Positions 36,855 to 46,977 of a stretch of 64,000 bases of DNA are shown here, piece by piece. This DNA is from CAVSVP01 sp963731125 (GTDB taxonomy: Bacteria; Pseudomonadota; Gammaproteobacteria; Competibacterales; Competibacteraceae): NCBI GenBank assembly GCA_963731125.1, contig CAVSVP010000007.1, forward strand, positions 434,001 through 498,000, written 5' to 3'. How positions within the stretch are numbered: the stretch's first letter is position 1; the number at the start of each line of letters is the position of its first letter. A model generated the notes under the pieces. It saw nothing but the letters and a program-made list of their open reading frames with translations. It was not told the DNA's origin and ran no database searches. The translations under genes and the position numbers were made by a program.

Positions 36855-38291
36855 ATGCTGAGCGCTTCCAAGGACAGTCATGTACCACGAAGTATCTCAA
36901 TGATACGCCTGTTTAGACATTATGTGCCTCGTTCCTTGCTAATGCTTGCAGCGATAGAAGTATTCATTTTTTTGTGTTCAGTTTATCTAGGTAAATCGCT
37001 GCGCGTGCTTTCCTATGATATGCCTCAGCCCGAAGTACAAGAAGTACTCCCAAAAGCCCTAACCTTCGCCATAGTTATGATCGGCATTATGACAGCTATG
37101 GGGTTATATGAACGCAATTTTTTGAATGGTAAGGTGGACATGATATTACGGGTTGGAGTCAGCTTTTTGATCGGCCTGTTGGGTATCACCTTGATTTATT
37201 ATTTTTTCCCCAGTCTATATCTTGGTCGTGGAGAATTCGGTTTAGCGTTTGTCTTGGCTTTTGCAGGTGTTATTGCAGCACGTTATGGTTTTTTGCAAAT
37301 CTCTGATCACGATATTTTGAAACGGCGTGTGTTGGTATTGGGTACTGGCAAGAAAGCTACTCAAGTTGAACAAATGGCTGAAAATAGTAGATCCGGTATC
37401 AAAATAATCGGTTATATAAGTATTAATGAAGAAAGTGAAGCTGTTGATCCAATAAAAATTTTAACGCCTAAAACTAGTTTATACGATTTTGCTGAGAAGG
37501 AACGAATTGACGAAATCCTTCTGGCCATAGACGACCGGCGCAAGAATTTGCCATTAAAAGAAATTCTAGAATGCAAGATCAGTGGTGTGCAAGTGACGGA
37601 TCTCGTAACGTTCTTTGAACGGGAAACAGGAAAACTGCACTTGGATGCCTTGCAACCAAGCAGTATGATTTTTTCCGATGGTTTTCATCAAGCTGCGCTT
37701 AAAACCACCAGCAAACGTGTGTTTGACGTTGTGGTTGCAGCATCATTGCTGTTGCTAACATGGCCCATCATAGTGCTAACCGCCTTAGCTATTTGGATTG
37801 AATCGGGTGGTCGTGATCCTATTTTTTATTGTCAAGAACGAGTAGGAAAAAATGCTAGCTTATTTAAGCTTATCAAATTTCGTAGCATGCAAGTCAATGC
37901 AGAACAAGATGGAGTGGCTCAGTGGGCAGCGGTAAATGACAGTCGTATTACTCGAGTTGGCGCATTAATTCGTAAGACTCGGATTGATGAGTTGCCGCAG
38001 TTAGTTAACGTCATATTGGGTCATATGAGCTTTGTCGGGCCACGCCCTGAGCGTTTACATTTCGTAGAAGAACTTAGTAAATCCATTCCATTTTATTCCA
38101 TACGCCATCGTGTCAATCCTGGAATTACCGGCTGGGCACAAATTTGCTACCCCTATGGAGCTTCTGAGGAAGATGCTCGTGAGAAGCTACAATTCGACTT
38201 ATATTACATAAAAAATTATAGCCTGTTTTTGGACTTAATGGTTTTACTGCAGACAGCTCACGTAATTTTATGGAGCAAAGGTGCGCGCTAG
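36855..38291 (+). CDS. XrtA/PEP-CTERM system sugar transferase (undecaprenyl-phosphate glycosyl-1-P transferase)
   Basis: Starts exopolysaccharide repeat-unit synthesis by moving a sugar phosphate to undecaprenyl phosphate. The N-terminus has several membrane helices and a CoA-binding-like Rossmann fold (RRVLVLGTGKKATQVEQ). The C-terminal bacterial sugar transferase domain has IKFRSMQVNAEQDG, RIDELPQLVNVILGHMSFVGPRPER and NPGITGWAQICYPYG. The opening RLFRHYVPRSLLMLAAIE is characteristic of the form linked with XrtA exosortase loci. TGAGG precedes ATG 36855 by 9 nt; ATG 36900 (MIRLFRHY), the usual family start, is an alternative. It is followed at 3 nt by prsK. Confidence 0.9.
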   Translation: MLSASKDSHVPRSISMIRLFRHYVPRSLLMLAAIEVFIFLCSVYLGKSLRVLSYDMPQPEVQEVLPKALTFAIVMIGIMTAMGLYERNFLNGKVDMILRVGVSFLIGLLGITLIYYFFPSLYLGRGEFGLAFVLAFAGVIAARYGFLQISDHDILKRRVLVLGTGKKATQVEQMAENSRSGIKIIGYISINEESEAVDPIKILTPKTSLYDFAEKERIDEILLAIDDRRKNLPLKEILECKISGVQVTDLVTFFERETGKLHLDALQPSSMIFSDGFHQAALKTTSKRVFDVVVAASLLLLTWPIIVLTALAIWIESGGRDPIFYCQERVGKNASLFKLIKFRSMQVNAEQDGVAQWAAVNDSRITRVGALIRKTRIDELPQLVNVILGHMSFVGPRPERLHFVEELSKSIPFYSIRHRVNPGITGWAQICYPYGASEEDAREKLQFDLYYIKNYSLFLDLMVLLQTAHVILWSKGAR

Positions 38292-38294
38292 GCG

Positions 38295-40433
38295 ATGACT
38301 ATTGGAGCGCTTAGTTATGCAGCGGGAGCCGTAGGTTTTTTTGTGCTGTTTCTGTTGTTAATGACTAGCTGGAGAGGTCGCTTACAGGGCGCTTTATTGC
38401 TGGTAACCGTATTTATCACTTTTTTGTGGTCTTTAGCATCGATCCATTACGCGATTAGTGGCTTTCAACAGGGAGTTTTGCTTTATCATTTTTTTGAAGT
38501 GTTGCGCAGCCTGCTCTGGCTTATTTTTCTTATTCAACTTCTTAAACCCTTAATGGGTCATGGGGATAGGTCGACGAGTATTACCTGGTTTTTATATCCA
38601 GGATTGTTTTTGTTTTCTGGTATTCTTTTGTTAGTCGATCTGTTTTCAAAGTATTTTTTGAATGTTGCGCTTAGTATTGATCTAAGCATGCTTGGGCACG
38701 TCAGTTTGGCGATAGCAGGACTTGCTTTGATTGAACAGTTATTTCGTAATACCCGACCTCAACGACGTTGGGCGACCAAATTTCTGTACCTGGGTGTTGG
38801 TACTTTATTCGTTTATGATTTCTTTTTTTATTCCAATGCGCTCTTATTTAGAAGCGTCGATTATCAACTCTGGAGTGCCAGAGGGTTTATTTATGCCATG
38901 GTAGTACCGTTTATTGCTGTTTCAGCAGCACGTAACCCGGATTGGTCATTAGAGGTCTTTGTTTCTCGGCGCATGGTAATTCACTCTGCTTCTGTCGTAG
39001 GAGCTGGATTGTATTTACTGCTGATGGCGGGAGTTGGTTATTATATTCGTATTTATGGTGGTAATTGGGGAACTGCTCTTCAAGCTGTTTTTTTAGTGGG
39101 TGCAGTGGTGCTGCTCTTGATATTATTATTTTCTGGACAGCTACGAGCTGCTATAAAAGTGTTTTTTAATAAACATTTTTTTCATTATAAGTATGATTAT
39201 CGAGAGGAATGGTTAAAGTTTATCGATACGCTTTCCAACAGTAAATCAGGAAATCCTCTACGGGAACAAGCTATCCGCGCTCTCGCAGAGATTGTCCATA
39301 GCACAGGCGGTATGTTATGGATGCGAGGAGCAAATGATAACTTTAGCTTAGCGGTAAGCTGGAATATGGGAGAAGTCAGAAACCGTAATGAACCTGGTGA
39401 TTCTTCTCTGATCGATTTTCTGGAGCGCCGCCAGTGGATCATTGAATTGGACTCTTGTGAGGCAGAACCCGAGCTATACGAAGGACTCGTACTTCCTGAT
39501 TGGCTGCAGGAAATACAAAGGGCATGGCTTTGTGTGCCTTTGCTGCAGAGTTCCCATTTGCTGGGTTTTATGGTGCTTGCCAAACCCCGTGTTAAACAGC
39601 GGCTTAATTGGGAGGACCGTGATCTTTTGAAAACAGCAGGACGTCAGGTCGCTAGTTATGTAGCGCTTCTCGATACTACGGATGCTCTAATGGAAGCACG
39701 CCAATTTGAAGCCTTTAACCGGCTTTCGGCATATGTGGTGCATGATTTAAAAAACATTACCGCGCAGTTATCTTTGCTTGTCACTAATGCAGCTAGACAC
39801 AAAAGTAATCCTGCGTTCGTGGAAGATGCTATTCGCACTGTAGAAAATGCTACAGTAAAAATGCAGCGTATGGTATCTCAACTACGCAAGGGTGCTCCAA
39901 ATGCGGGTGAATCTAGTTTCTTTAAAGTAGGGGAGGTCTTACGAGAAGTCGTGATAGCACGCTCGATTGACCGACCCAGGCCTGTGCTGACGGCGGTGGA
40001 TGCCAGCTTGTGTTTGCAAGCTAACTGCGATCGCTTTATGGCGGTACTAGGGCATCTCATTCAGAACGCTCAGGAAGCCACCAGCGCCGATGGAAAAGTC
40101 AAAGTCACGGCCTATCAGGATGCTCAAAAAGTGGTTATTGAAGTCACCGACAACGGCTGTGGTATGGATGAACTATTTATTCGAGAGCATTTATTCCGGC
40201 CTTTCAGTACCACCAAAGGTAATGCCGGTATGGGAATCGGCGTTTATGAAGCCCGTGAGTTTGCTCACGCCTTAGGCGGTGATATTGATGTTGTCAGCAA
40301 GCCAGCTTTAGGAACTACATTCTTTTTGCGTCTTCCGTTAGTAGAGAAATCAAGCACGTCCCAAGATAACAGGCGAGAAATGGAGGTGAGCCTTGCACGA
40401 ATTGACCAGGAAACTACTAATCGTCGAGGATGA
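38295..40433 (+). CDS. prsK: PEP-CTERM system sensor histidine kinase PrsK
   Basis: A 712-residue membrane kinase. About eight transmembrane helices occupy the first 280 residues, followed by a GAF-like domain (around 310-470, WMRGANDNFSLAVSWNMGE) and a kinase core. The phospho-acceptor box is YVVHDLKNITAQLSLLV, the N box LIQNAQEATSADGKV, then DNGCGMDE and GMGIGVYEAREFAHALGG. This architecture and its place directly before the sigma-54 regulator match PrsK of XrtA/PEP-CTERM loci. The signal sensed is unknown. Its end overlaps the prsR start by about 40 nt, so the pair is translationally coupled. Confidence 0.92.
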   Translation: MTIGALSYAAGAVGFFVLFLLLMTSWRGRLQGALLLVTVFITFLWSLASIHYAISGFQQGVLLYHFFEVLRSLLWLIFLIQLLKPLMGHGDRSTSITWFLYPGLFLFSGILLLVDLFSKYFLNVALSIDLSMLGHVSLAIAGLALIEQLFRNTRPQRRWATKFLYLGVGTLFVYDFFFYSNALLFRSVDYQLWSARGFIYAMVVPFIAVSAARNPDWSLEVFVSRRMVIHSASVVGAGLYLLLMAGVGYYIRIYGGNWGTALQAVFLVGAVVLLLILLFSGQLRAAIKVFFNKHFFHYKYDYREEWLKFIDTLSNSKSGNPLREQAIRALAEIVHSTGGMLWMRGANDNFSLAVSWNMGEVRNRNEPGDSSLIDFLERRQWIIELDSCEAEPELYEGLVLPDWLQEIQRAWLCVPLLQSSHLLGFMVLAKPRVKQRLNWEDRDLLKTAGRQVASYVALLDTTDALMEARQFEAFNRLSAYVVHDLKNITAQLSLLVTNAARHKSNPAFVEDAIRTVENATVKMQRMVSQLRKGAPNAGESSFFKVGEVLREVVIARSIDRPRPVLTAVDASLCLQANCDRFMAVLGHLIQNAQEATSADGKVKVTAYQDAQKVVIEVTDNGCGMDELFIREHLFRPFSTTKGNAGMGIGVYEAREFAHALGGDIDVVSKPALGTTFFLRLPLVEKSSTSQDNRREMEVSLARIDQETTNRRG

Positions 40434-41745
40434 CCCGGGCTTACAGAGCCAGTTACGCTGGTGTTTTGAAGATTATGAAGTTATTACCGCCGAAGATCGC
40501 GAAACGGCATTGGCCCAGGTACGTCGGCATGAACCACCCGTCGTCACTCTAGACCTAGGTCTGCCTCCGGATCACGCTAACGCGACAGAGGGTTTAGCTA
40601 CTCTAGAGGCGATTCTGGCGTTAGTGCCAATGACTAAGATTATTGTAGTGACCGGGAATGATGATAGGGAAAATGCGCTACGTTCAGTGGCACTGGGTGC
40701 TTATGACTTCTACCAAAAGCCTGTGGATGCGGATGTCCTCAAACTAATCATCGACCGTGCCTATAATCTTTATGCAATAGAACAGGAAAACCGCAGGTTG
40801 CAGCAGCAATCGGCCTCTGCCCTGCAAGGCATCATTGCTGTCAGCCCGCTGATGTTAAAGATCTGCAACACCATTGAAAAGATTGCACCTACCGATGTGA
40901 GCGTGCTCCTGCTAGGTGAGAGCGGGACCGGTAAAGAATTACTGGCCCATGCCCTCCACGATCGAAGTCCTCGCGTGCGGGCGCCATTTATTGCCATCAA
41001 TTGCGCTGCTATTCCTGAAAATTTGCTGGAAAGTGAGTTGTTTGGTCATGAGAAAGGAGCGTTTACCGGGGCTACTAGGCAGACTAAAGGAAAAATTGAA
41101 TACGCCAGTGGCGGAACTTTTTTATTGGACGAAGTGGGTGACCTCTCTTTGTCCTTGCAAGCTAAACTGCTGCGTTTTCTTCAGGAACGCGTCATTGAAC
41201 GTGTAGGTGGTCGAGAACAAATTCCAGTGGATGTTCGGATTATCTGTGCCACTCATCGTGATCTACAGGCGATGATTCGTGAAGGATCCTTTCGGGAGGA
41301 TCTCTATTACCGCATCAGTGAAATAATCATTCAAATTCCCCCCCTGCGGGAACGTATAGAAGATACATTGGTATTAGCGCGTGCGTTGTTAGAGAGCATT
41401 AGCAGTCAATTGAAACGACCTCTGCACAGTTTTAGTAAAGACGCTCTCACTGCTTTGGAAACGTATGCTTGGCCTGGCAACGTCCGGGAATTAGAGAATA
41501 AACTCAAACGTGCGGTAATTATGAGCGAAGGCAATCAAATTACTGCTAAAGATCTCGAATTAGAAAACACCACCAGTTCACCTTTACCTCTCAATTTGCG
41601 CCAAGTGCGTGAGAATGCCGAGCGACAAGCTTTGTTAAAAGCATTGATCTACGTGAACGGGAATCTTTCTCAAGCAGCCGAAATGCTTGGTATCACGCGA
41701 CCTACCTTGTACGCTTTGCTCAATAAGTATGATATGAAAGCTTGA
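40393..41745 (+). CDS. prsR: PEP-CTERM system sigma-54-dependent response regulator PrsR
   Basis: A NtrC-type activator of 450 aa. The receiver domain has the acidic pair D13-D14, phospho-acceptor D54 (VTLDLGLPP) and K109 (FYQKP). The AAA+ domain has Walker A GESGTGKE (175-182), GAFTGA (222-227) that contacts sigma-54, and Walker B GGTFLLDEVGDL. The C-terminus is a Fis-type helix-turn-helix (NLSQAAEMLGITRPTLYALL). The start is TTG 40393, 6 nt after a strong GGAGG, inside the prsK end. In this family PrsR with RpoN activates PEP-CTERM protein genes, and sigma-54-like sites are found nearby (47993 and 51008). Confidence 0.94.
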   Translation: MHELTRKLLIVEDDPGLQSQLRWCFEDYEVITAEDRETALAQVRRHEPPVVTLDLGLPPDHANATEGLATLEAILALVPMTKIIVVTGNDDRENALRSVALGAYDFYQKPVDADVLKLIIDRAYNLYAIEQENRRLQQQSASALQGIIAVSPLMLKICNTIEKIAPTDVSVLLLGESGTGKELLAHALHDRSPRVRAPFIAINCAAIPENLLESELFGHEKGAFTGATRQTKGKIEYASGGTFLLDEVGDLSLSLQAKLLRFLQERVIERVGGREQIPVDVRIICATHRDLQAMIREGSFREDLYYRISEIIIQIPPLRERIEDTLVLARALLESISSQLKRPLHSFSKDALTALETYAWPGNVRELENKLKRAVIMSEGNQITAKDLELENTTSSPLPLNLRQVRENAERQALLKALIYVNGNLSQAAEMLGITRPTLYALLNKYDMKA

Positions 41746-41814
41746 GCCCTATGGAAATCTGGAGCAGTTGAGGCGGTCTACAAAGCGATTTCCCAGTGGG
41801 AATTTGGTTGATAG

Positions 41815-43845
41815 TTATTTCACTCGCAAGCCTGGTTCGGCGCCGGCGTCAGGACTAATAAGATAAATGCCTTTTCCGTTACCGGCGGCGAGCACCATGC
41901 CTTCGGAAATCCCGAAACGCATCTTGCGGGGGGCCAGATTGGCGACCACGACCGTCAGTCGTCCTTCCAGATCTTCCGGCCGGTAAACAGATTTTATTCC
42001 TGCGAAAACCGTTCGTGTTTCACCATTTAAATCTAAAGTGAGCTTCACTAACCTATCTGCCCCCTCTACCTCTGCCGCCCGAACAATTCGTGCCACGCGT
42101 AGATCTACCTTCATAAAATCATCAACGGAGATCTCCGTAGCGATGGGATCGCTCGCCACGGGGGCGACAGGGTGACTGCCAGCCGACGTGGGCATGAGAT
42201 TTTCTCTGGCGTCTTCTAGCAAAGACGTAAGCTGAGCGGATTCAATCCGCTCTAGAAGCGGTTTAAAGTGGGCGATACTATGATTCAGCAGTGGATAATG
42301 AAAATTTATCCAGGTCAGGGGTGGGATCTGTAGAAAAGCCTCTACCTGTTCAGCGACGTGAGGAAGCACTGGTTTTAGATAAACTATCAACACGCGGAAC
42401 AGGTTAAGGCCCATGCTACAGACGGCTTGAACCTCACTTTCCCGTCCTGTCTGCTTGGCTGTTACCCAGGGTTTCTTTTCATCAATATATTGATTAGCAC
42501 GGTCAGCCAAGGCCATGATTTTACGCATGGCACGGCTGAATTCACGTTGATCGTAATCTTGAGCGATGACCTCGCCGGTAGCCACGAAATCTGTATACAG
42601 GTCTGGCTCTGCTAAGGTAGTCGCTAGACGTCCACCGAAGCGCTTAGTGATGAAACCGGCGCAGCGGCTGGCGATATTAACCACTTTGCCAACCAAATCA
42701 CTGTTGATACGCTGCTGAAAATCTTCCAAATTCAGATCAATATCGTCAATACGGTCGTTTAGTTTAGTGGCAAAGTAGTAGCGAAGATATTCGGGACGCA
42801 GATGCTTCAAGTAAGTGCGGGCTTTGATAAAGGTACCTCGAGACTTTGACATCTTTTGGCCGTCGATCGTAAGAAATCCGTGACAGAATACAGCAGTGGG
42901 TTTGCGAAATCCCGCTCCATCCAACATGGCCGGCCAAAACAAAGTATGGAAGTAGGCGATATCTTTACCGATAAAGTGATAAAGTTCAGCATCGCTGTCG
43001 TAGCGCCAGAATTCGTCGAAATCTAATCCCTGATGCTCGCAATAGTTTTTAAAACTGGCCATGTAGCCAATAGGAGCATCCAGCCAAACATAAAAATACT
43101 TACCTGGTGCAGAGGGAATCTCAAAACCCCAATAGGGAGCATCTCGGGAAATATCCCATTCCTGCAGTCCTGCATTAAACCACTCAGTTAGCTTGTTGGC
43201 CATTTGTTCCTGCACATGACCGCTGCTCATCCAGTGCTTGAGCATATCTTCGAAATTGGCAAGTTTAAAAAAATAATGTAAGGACTCTTTGACAATGGGT
43301 ATGGCTCCAGAGAGCACTGAGCGAGGGTTGTTAAGATCGGTAGGTGAGTATGTCGCTCCGCAGACTTCGCAGCTATCGCCATACTGATCGGCCGCTCCAC
43401 AGCGAGGGCACTCACCGCGAATAAAACGATCCGGTAGAAACATTTCCTTTTCCGGATCATAAGCCTGGGTGATAACGCGTTGAACAATATGACCGGCGTC
43501 GCAAAGGCGTTGATAGATTAGCTCAGCGAAATGACGATTTTCCTCGGAATGCGTGGAATAATAATTGTCAAACTCCACTAGAAAATCAGCGAAGTCAAGT
43601 CGATGCTCAACGCCAATGCGCTCGATAAGTTGTTCCGTAGTCATGCCGTCCTGCTGGGCGCGCAACATGATGGGAGTTCCGTGGGCGTCGTCGGCGCAAA
43701 CGTAGATACATTGGTGACCGCGCAGTTTCTGGAAACGTACCCAGATGTCGGTTTGGATGTACTCTACTAAATGGCCTATATGAATGGGGCCGTTCGCATA
43801 GGGCAAGGCACTGGTGACTAAAATTTTGCGGGTTTGAATTGCCAT
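41815..43845 (-). CDS. metG: Methionyl-tRNA synthetase
   Basis: Class I synthetase of 676 aa, charging tRNA-Met. The HIGH motif is PYANGPIHIGHL, the zinc knuckle CPRCGAADQYGDSCEVCGATY (two CxxC pairs) and the KMSKS loop DGQKMSKSRGTFI. The C-terminal tRNA-binding OB domain (DDFMKVDLRVARIVRAAEVE) marks the long dimeric form. It is a housekeeping gene lying between prsR and prsT, convergent with prsR (69-bp gap) and divergent from prsT. Confidence 0.97.
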   Translation of the reverse strand: MAIQTRKILVTSALPYANGPIHIGHLVEYIQTDIWVRFQKLRGHQCIYVCADDAHGTPIMLRAQQDGMTTEQLIERIGVEHRLDFADFLVEFDNYYSTHSEENRHFAELIYQRLCDAGHIVQRVITQAYDPEKEMFLPDRFIRGECPRCGAADQYGDSCEVCGATYSPTDLNNPRSVLSGAIPIVKESLHYFFKLANFEDMLKHWMSSGHVQEQMANKLTEWFNAGLQEWDISRDAPYWGFEIPSAPGKYFYVWLDAPIGYMASFKNYCEHQGLDFDEFWRYDSDAELYHFIGKDIAYFHTLFWPAMLDGAGFRKPTAVFCHGFLTIDGQKMSKSRGTFIKARTYLKHLRPEYLRYYFATKLNDRIDDIDLNLEDFQQRINSDLVGKVVNIASRCAGFITKRFGGRLATTLAEPDLYTDFVATGEVIAQDYDQREFSRAMRKIMALADRANQYIDEKKPWVTAKQTGRESEVQAVCSMGLNLFRVLIVYLKPVLPHVAEQVEAFLQIPPLTWINFHYPLLNHSIAHFKPLLERIESAQLTSLLEDARENLMPTSAGSHPVAPVASDPIATEISVDDFMKVDLRVARIVRAAEVEGADRLVKLTLDLNGETRTVFAGIKSVYRPEDLEGRLTVVVANLAPRKMRFGISEGMVLAAGNGKGIYLISPDAGAEPGLRVK

Positions 43846-44097
43846 GGGACCTAGATAGCCGTTTGAAAGAACAAAAATTACAAGTGCTATTTTGTTACTT
43901 TGGCCGAGACGGGGTAAGGTAAAACAATAGCGGATTGTTCAAGCAGAGCCCCTTTTAGAGGAAAGCATCGAAATTCTACAATAATAATTGTATACGATAG
44001 CAAACATTACCCTGTCTTGCTACCAAAGCAATGAGTTGTCGCATGGTTGTGCAATGAAGGGTTTAAGAACGGTAATGGTGTATAAACGAGGTTGGGG

Positions 44098-46905
44098 ATG
44101 AGAAATTTTCAGCGGAAGGTAGTCGGTTTTGAAAAATTATTGGTGGCGGTATTAGCGGCGGTAAGCGTCATTATCCTGTTGGGTGGTTGCGGTGAAAGCC
44201 TATCGGATGCCGAATACCTCGCACGTGCCAAGGAATATCAAAATAAAGGCGATTATCCCAGCAGTATCATTAGCTTAAAAAACGCGCTACGGCAAAATGC
44301 CGCTAACATGGAAGCTCGCTCACTGTTGGGTGAGCTTTATGCTGAGATGGACGAGGGCGTTTCTGCAGAAAAGGAACTTCGGCGCGCCGTCCAATTAGGC
44401 GCGGACGAAGCATCTATCGCAGTACCTTTGGCCAAGGCATTGCTTCTACAGCAGAAATGGGATGCGCTGTTGGCAATGAATGTGGACATTGCTCAATTGG
44501 ACCAGAATGCCAAAGCGGAACTGCATGTACTACGAGGCAGGGCGTATTTAGGGCAGGGTCAATTGGCTGAAGCAGATTCAGAGTTTCAAGCGGCACTGGC
44601 TGCAGATGATCAATCTATTGCTGCTTGGTTCGGGCAAGCTTTGCTGGCCTATGAAAAACAACAATGGGGGCAGGCAACTAGTTGGCTGAACAAGGTGTTA
44701 AATATCGAACCGGTGCTTGCTGAAGCTTACGCTTTGCAAGGTGATATCGCCTTTACCCAACACGATTACCAAGCGGCGGAACAGGCCTACCAGCGAGCCG
44801 TTGAGGCTAAGCCACGGCAACTATTTTTTCGATTGGCACTTGCCAATGTTCAGATTAATACCGATCAGATCGATAAGGCCATCGCTAATTTAGACGTTGT
44901 CCTTGAACGATTTCCTAAGTATCCAGCGAGTAATTATCTTCGCGCTTTGGCCGCTTACCACAAACAGAATTTTGAGGCGGCTAAACTCTATGCGGAAAAG
45001 GTATTAGATATTGAGCCGGCACACCTGCCAGCCCGTTTGCTAGCGGGCTATGCCACCTACACCCTAGGTCAGTATCATCAGGCTAACAAACACTTGCAGC
45101 GTTTTGTCACTGAGGTGCCAGCCTATGACCCAGCCCTTAAGTTGTTTGCCGCCACTCAATTGCGGTTGGGTGCTGTGGCGGGAGCTGCTGTCACTTTGCA
45201 ATCAGTGGCGTTACCTGCCGAACGCGATGCCGAACTTTTCGCTGCCGTAGGCAGAGCCGCATTACAGGGCGGTGATCCTCGTTCGGGACGCGCACTTTTC
45301 GAGAAAGCAGTTGGCTTGCGACCTGAACAAGCGGCGGATCGAGCGCAGCTTGGCATTACCAAAGTGGCGTTAGGGGAAGAGAAACAAGGGATTGAAGACT
45401 TGCAGCATGCTGTTGAGCTAGATCCAAAGTTAGCCGTTGCCGAAATCAGCCTTATCCTCGCTCATCTCCGAGCGGGAGAGTATGAAAAGGCTTTGGAGAG
45501 GGCGCAAAAGTTTCAGCAACATCATCCCGACAACCCTGATGGCTACACCCTTGCCGGTGGCGCCTATTTAGCATTAGGTCAGATGGATCAGGCCAAGGCT
45601 GCTTTTCACAAGGCTCTCGAACTTAGACCGGGTGACCTTAATGCTAGTAATAACCTTGCCGCGCTGGCTTTGCAAGAAGGTGATCAGACAACCGCAAGAA
45701 AGCTTTATGAAGCGGCGTTGACGCACGATCCAGATAACCTGCAGATATTGTTAAAGTTGGCGGATCTTGAAGCCCAGGCGGGCCATCGTCAAGAGGCCAG
45801 ACAGCGGTTAGAGGAAGCCATGGTGAAACATCCGGATGCCCTGCAACCTCGCATTTTGCTGGGTAGGATATATCTGGAGGCAGGTACGCCGCGTAAAACG
45901 TTAGAAGTGACTGCACCGGTTGTAGCGCGTTATCCCAACGATTCTGCTTTATTGGAGGTCGTGGGTAAGGCACGGATGCAAACGGGAGACGCTAATGACG
46001 CTATTGTATCCTTCCAGGCGTGGGTAAAAGTCCAGCCGGAACTGGCGGAACCGCACTTTTATTTGGCCATGGCGCATGAACGTGCTGGCAATATGCGTAG
46101 CGCGCAGCAGGAAATCGATAAGGCTCTTGAACTCGATCCCGCCTATGAGCCTGCCAAATTTGCCCAGGCGCGGTTGCTGGCGGCAACGGGGCAATTAGAG
46201 GCCGCTCAGCAAATGCTGAAAGAGTTGAAAAATACCAATCCGGAGAATCCTTTTATCGCTGAGCTTGAGGGTAAGATCGCCCTCGCTCAGGGTCGTGCCG
46301 GGGCCGCTGTCACACTTTTTCAAAACGCATTAAAACAACGCAAGAACAACCTCTTAACCATTCAATTAGCGTCTGCTCAGTGGCAGGCCGGGGAACGGGA
46401 GGCCAGTTATACTACGCTCAGGGAATGGCTGAAAAGCTACCCTGAGGATATGTTGACCCGGACGGCACTCGCCGACTCTCTGTTGTTGACTGGACAGCTG
46501 GAGGAAGCCAAAGAAGAATATGTGAAAATCGTAAAGCTGGCGCCAAATAATGCACGGGCTCGTAATAATCTTGCCTGGGTGCTTCTGCAACTCGGAGCCG
46601 TCGAGGAAGCCCTTGCTCAGGCTAACCGTGCTTATGAAATGGTCCCTGATGACCCTCAGGTGATGGATACCCGTGGTGCTATTCTGCTGGCAGAAGGTCA
46701 AACGACCGAAGCGCTTAAGCTGTTCCGAAGCGCCGCGGAAAAGATGCCGCAAAATTCAGAAATTCAATATCATTTGGCTCAAGCTCTTGCCCAGAGTGGC
46801 GAGACGACAGACGCCGTAGAGGTCTTGCGGACGTTACTGGCACAAGAACCGTCTTCTGAAATTCGCCGGCAGGCTCAAACTTTATTGGAAGAACTTGAAA
46901 GGTAA
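44098..46905 (+). CDS. prsT: PEP-CTERM system TPR-repeat lipoprotein PrsT
   Basis: A large (935 aa) protein with a signal peptide and lipobox (VIILLGGCGES), so probably an outer-membrane-anchored lipoprotein. Nearly the whole length is tetratricopeptide repeats, for example AEAYALQGDIAFTQHDYQAA and DGYTLAGGAYLALGQMDQA. Architecture, length and proximity to prsK/prsR match PrsT of XrtA systems, where a scaffold role in EPS or surface-protein assembly is assumed, not proven. TTG 44092 is also in frame; ATG 44098 is preferred. No sigma-54 match was convincing upstream. A hairpin terminator follows. Confidence 0.9.
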   Translation: MRNFQRKVVGFEKLLVAVLAAVSVIILLGGCGESLSDAEYLARAKEYQNKGDYPSSIISLKNALRQNAANMEARSLLGELYAEMDEGVSAEKELRRAVQLGADEASIAVPLAKALLLQQKWDALLAMNVDIAQLDQNAKAELHVLRGRAYLGQGQLAEADSEFQAALAADDQSIAAWFGQALLAYEKQQWGQATSWLNKVLNIEPVLAEAYALQGDIAFTQHDYQAAEQAYQRAVEAKPRQLFFRLALANVQINTDQIDKAIANLDVVLERFPKYPASNYLRALAAYHKQNFEAAKLYAEKVLDIEPAHLPARLLAGYATYTLGQYHQANKHLQRFVTEVPAYDPALKLFAATQLRLGAVAGAAVTLQSVALPAERDAELFAAVGRAALQGGDPRSGRALFEKAVGLRPEQAADRAQLGITKVALGEEKQGIEDLQHAVELDPKLAVAEISLILAHLRAGEYEKALERAQKFQQHHPDNPDGYTLAGGAYLALGQMDQAKAAFHKALELRPGDLNASNNLAALALQEGDQTTARKLYEAALTHDPDNLQILLKLADLEAQAGHRQEARQRLEEAMVKHPDALQPRILLGRIYLEAGTPRKTLEVTAPVVARYPNDSALLEVVGKARMQTGDANDAIVSFQAWVKVQPELAEPHFYLAMAHERAGNMRSAQQEIDKALELDPAYEPAKFAQARLLAATGQLEAAQQMLKELKNTNPENPFIAELEGKIALAQGRAGAAVTLFQNALKQRKNNLLTIQLASAQWQAGEREASYTTLREWLKSYPEDMLTRTALADSLLLTGQLEEAKEEYVKIVKLAPNNARARNNLAWVLLQLGAVEEALAQANRAYEMVPDDPQVMDTRGAILLAEGQTTEALKLFRSAAEKMPQNSEIQYHLAQALAQSGETTDAVEVLRTLLAQEPSSEIRRQAQTLLEELER

Positions 46906-46926
46906 GGGCGGGCTGTAAAGCCATAA

Positions 46927-46952
46927 AAAAGCCGGGTATTCGCCCGGCTTTT
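46927..46952. terminator. Bidirectional intrinsic terminator between prsT and a PEP-CTERM gene
   Basis: Perfect 10-bp arms AAAAGCCGGG / CCCGGCTTTT with loop TATTCG, with A and T tracts on either side. It serves the convergent genes prsT (plus) and the PEP-CTERM protein (minus). Confidence 0.92.
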
Positions 46953-46977
46953 GGGTGAGATGATTTTGTTGTAATAA

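Noticed and set aside
43843..43862. GG-N10-GC match (TGGGACCTAGATAGCC) upstream of prsT
   Set aside because: It overlaps the metG start codon, lies about 240 bp from prsT and lacks the TTGC -12 element.
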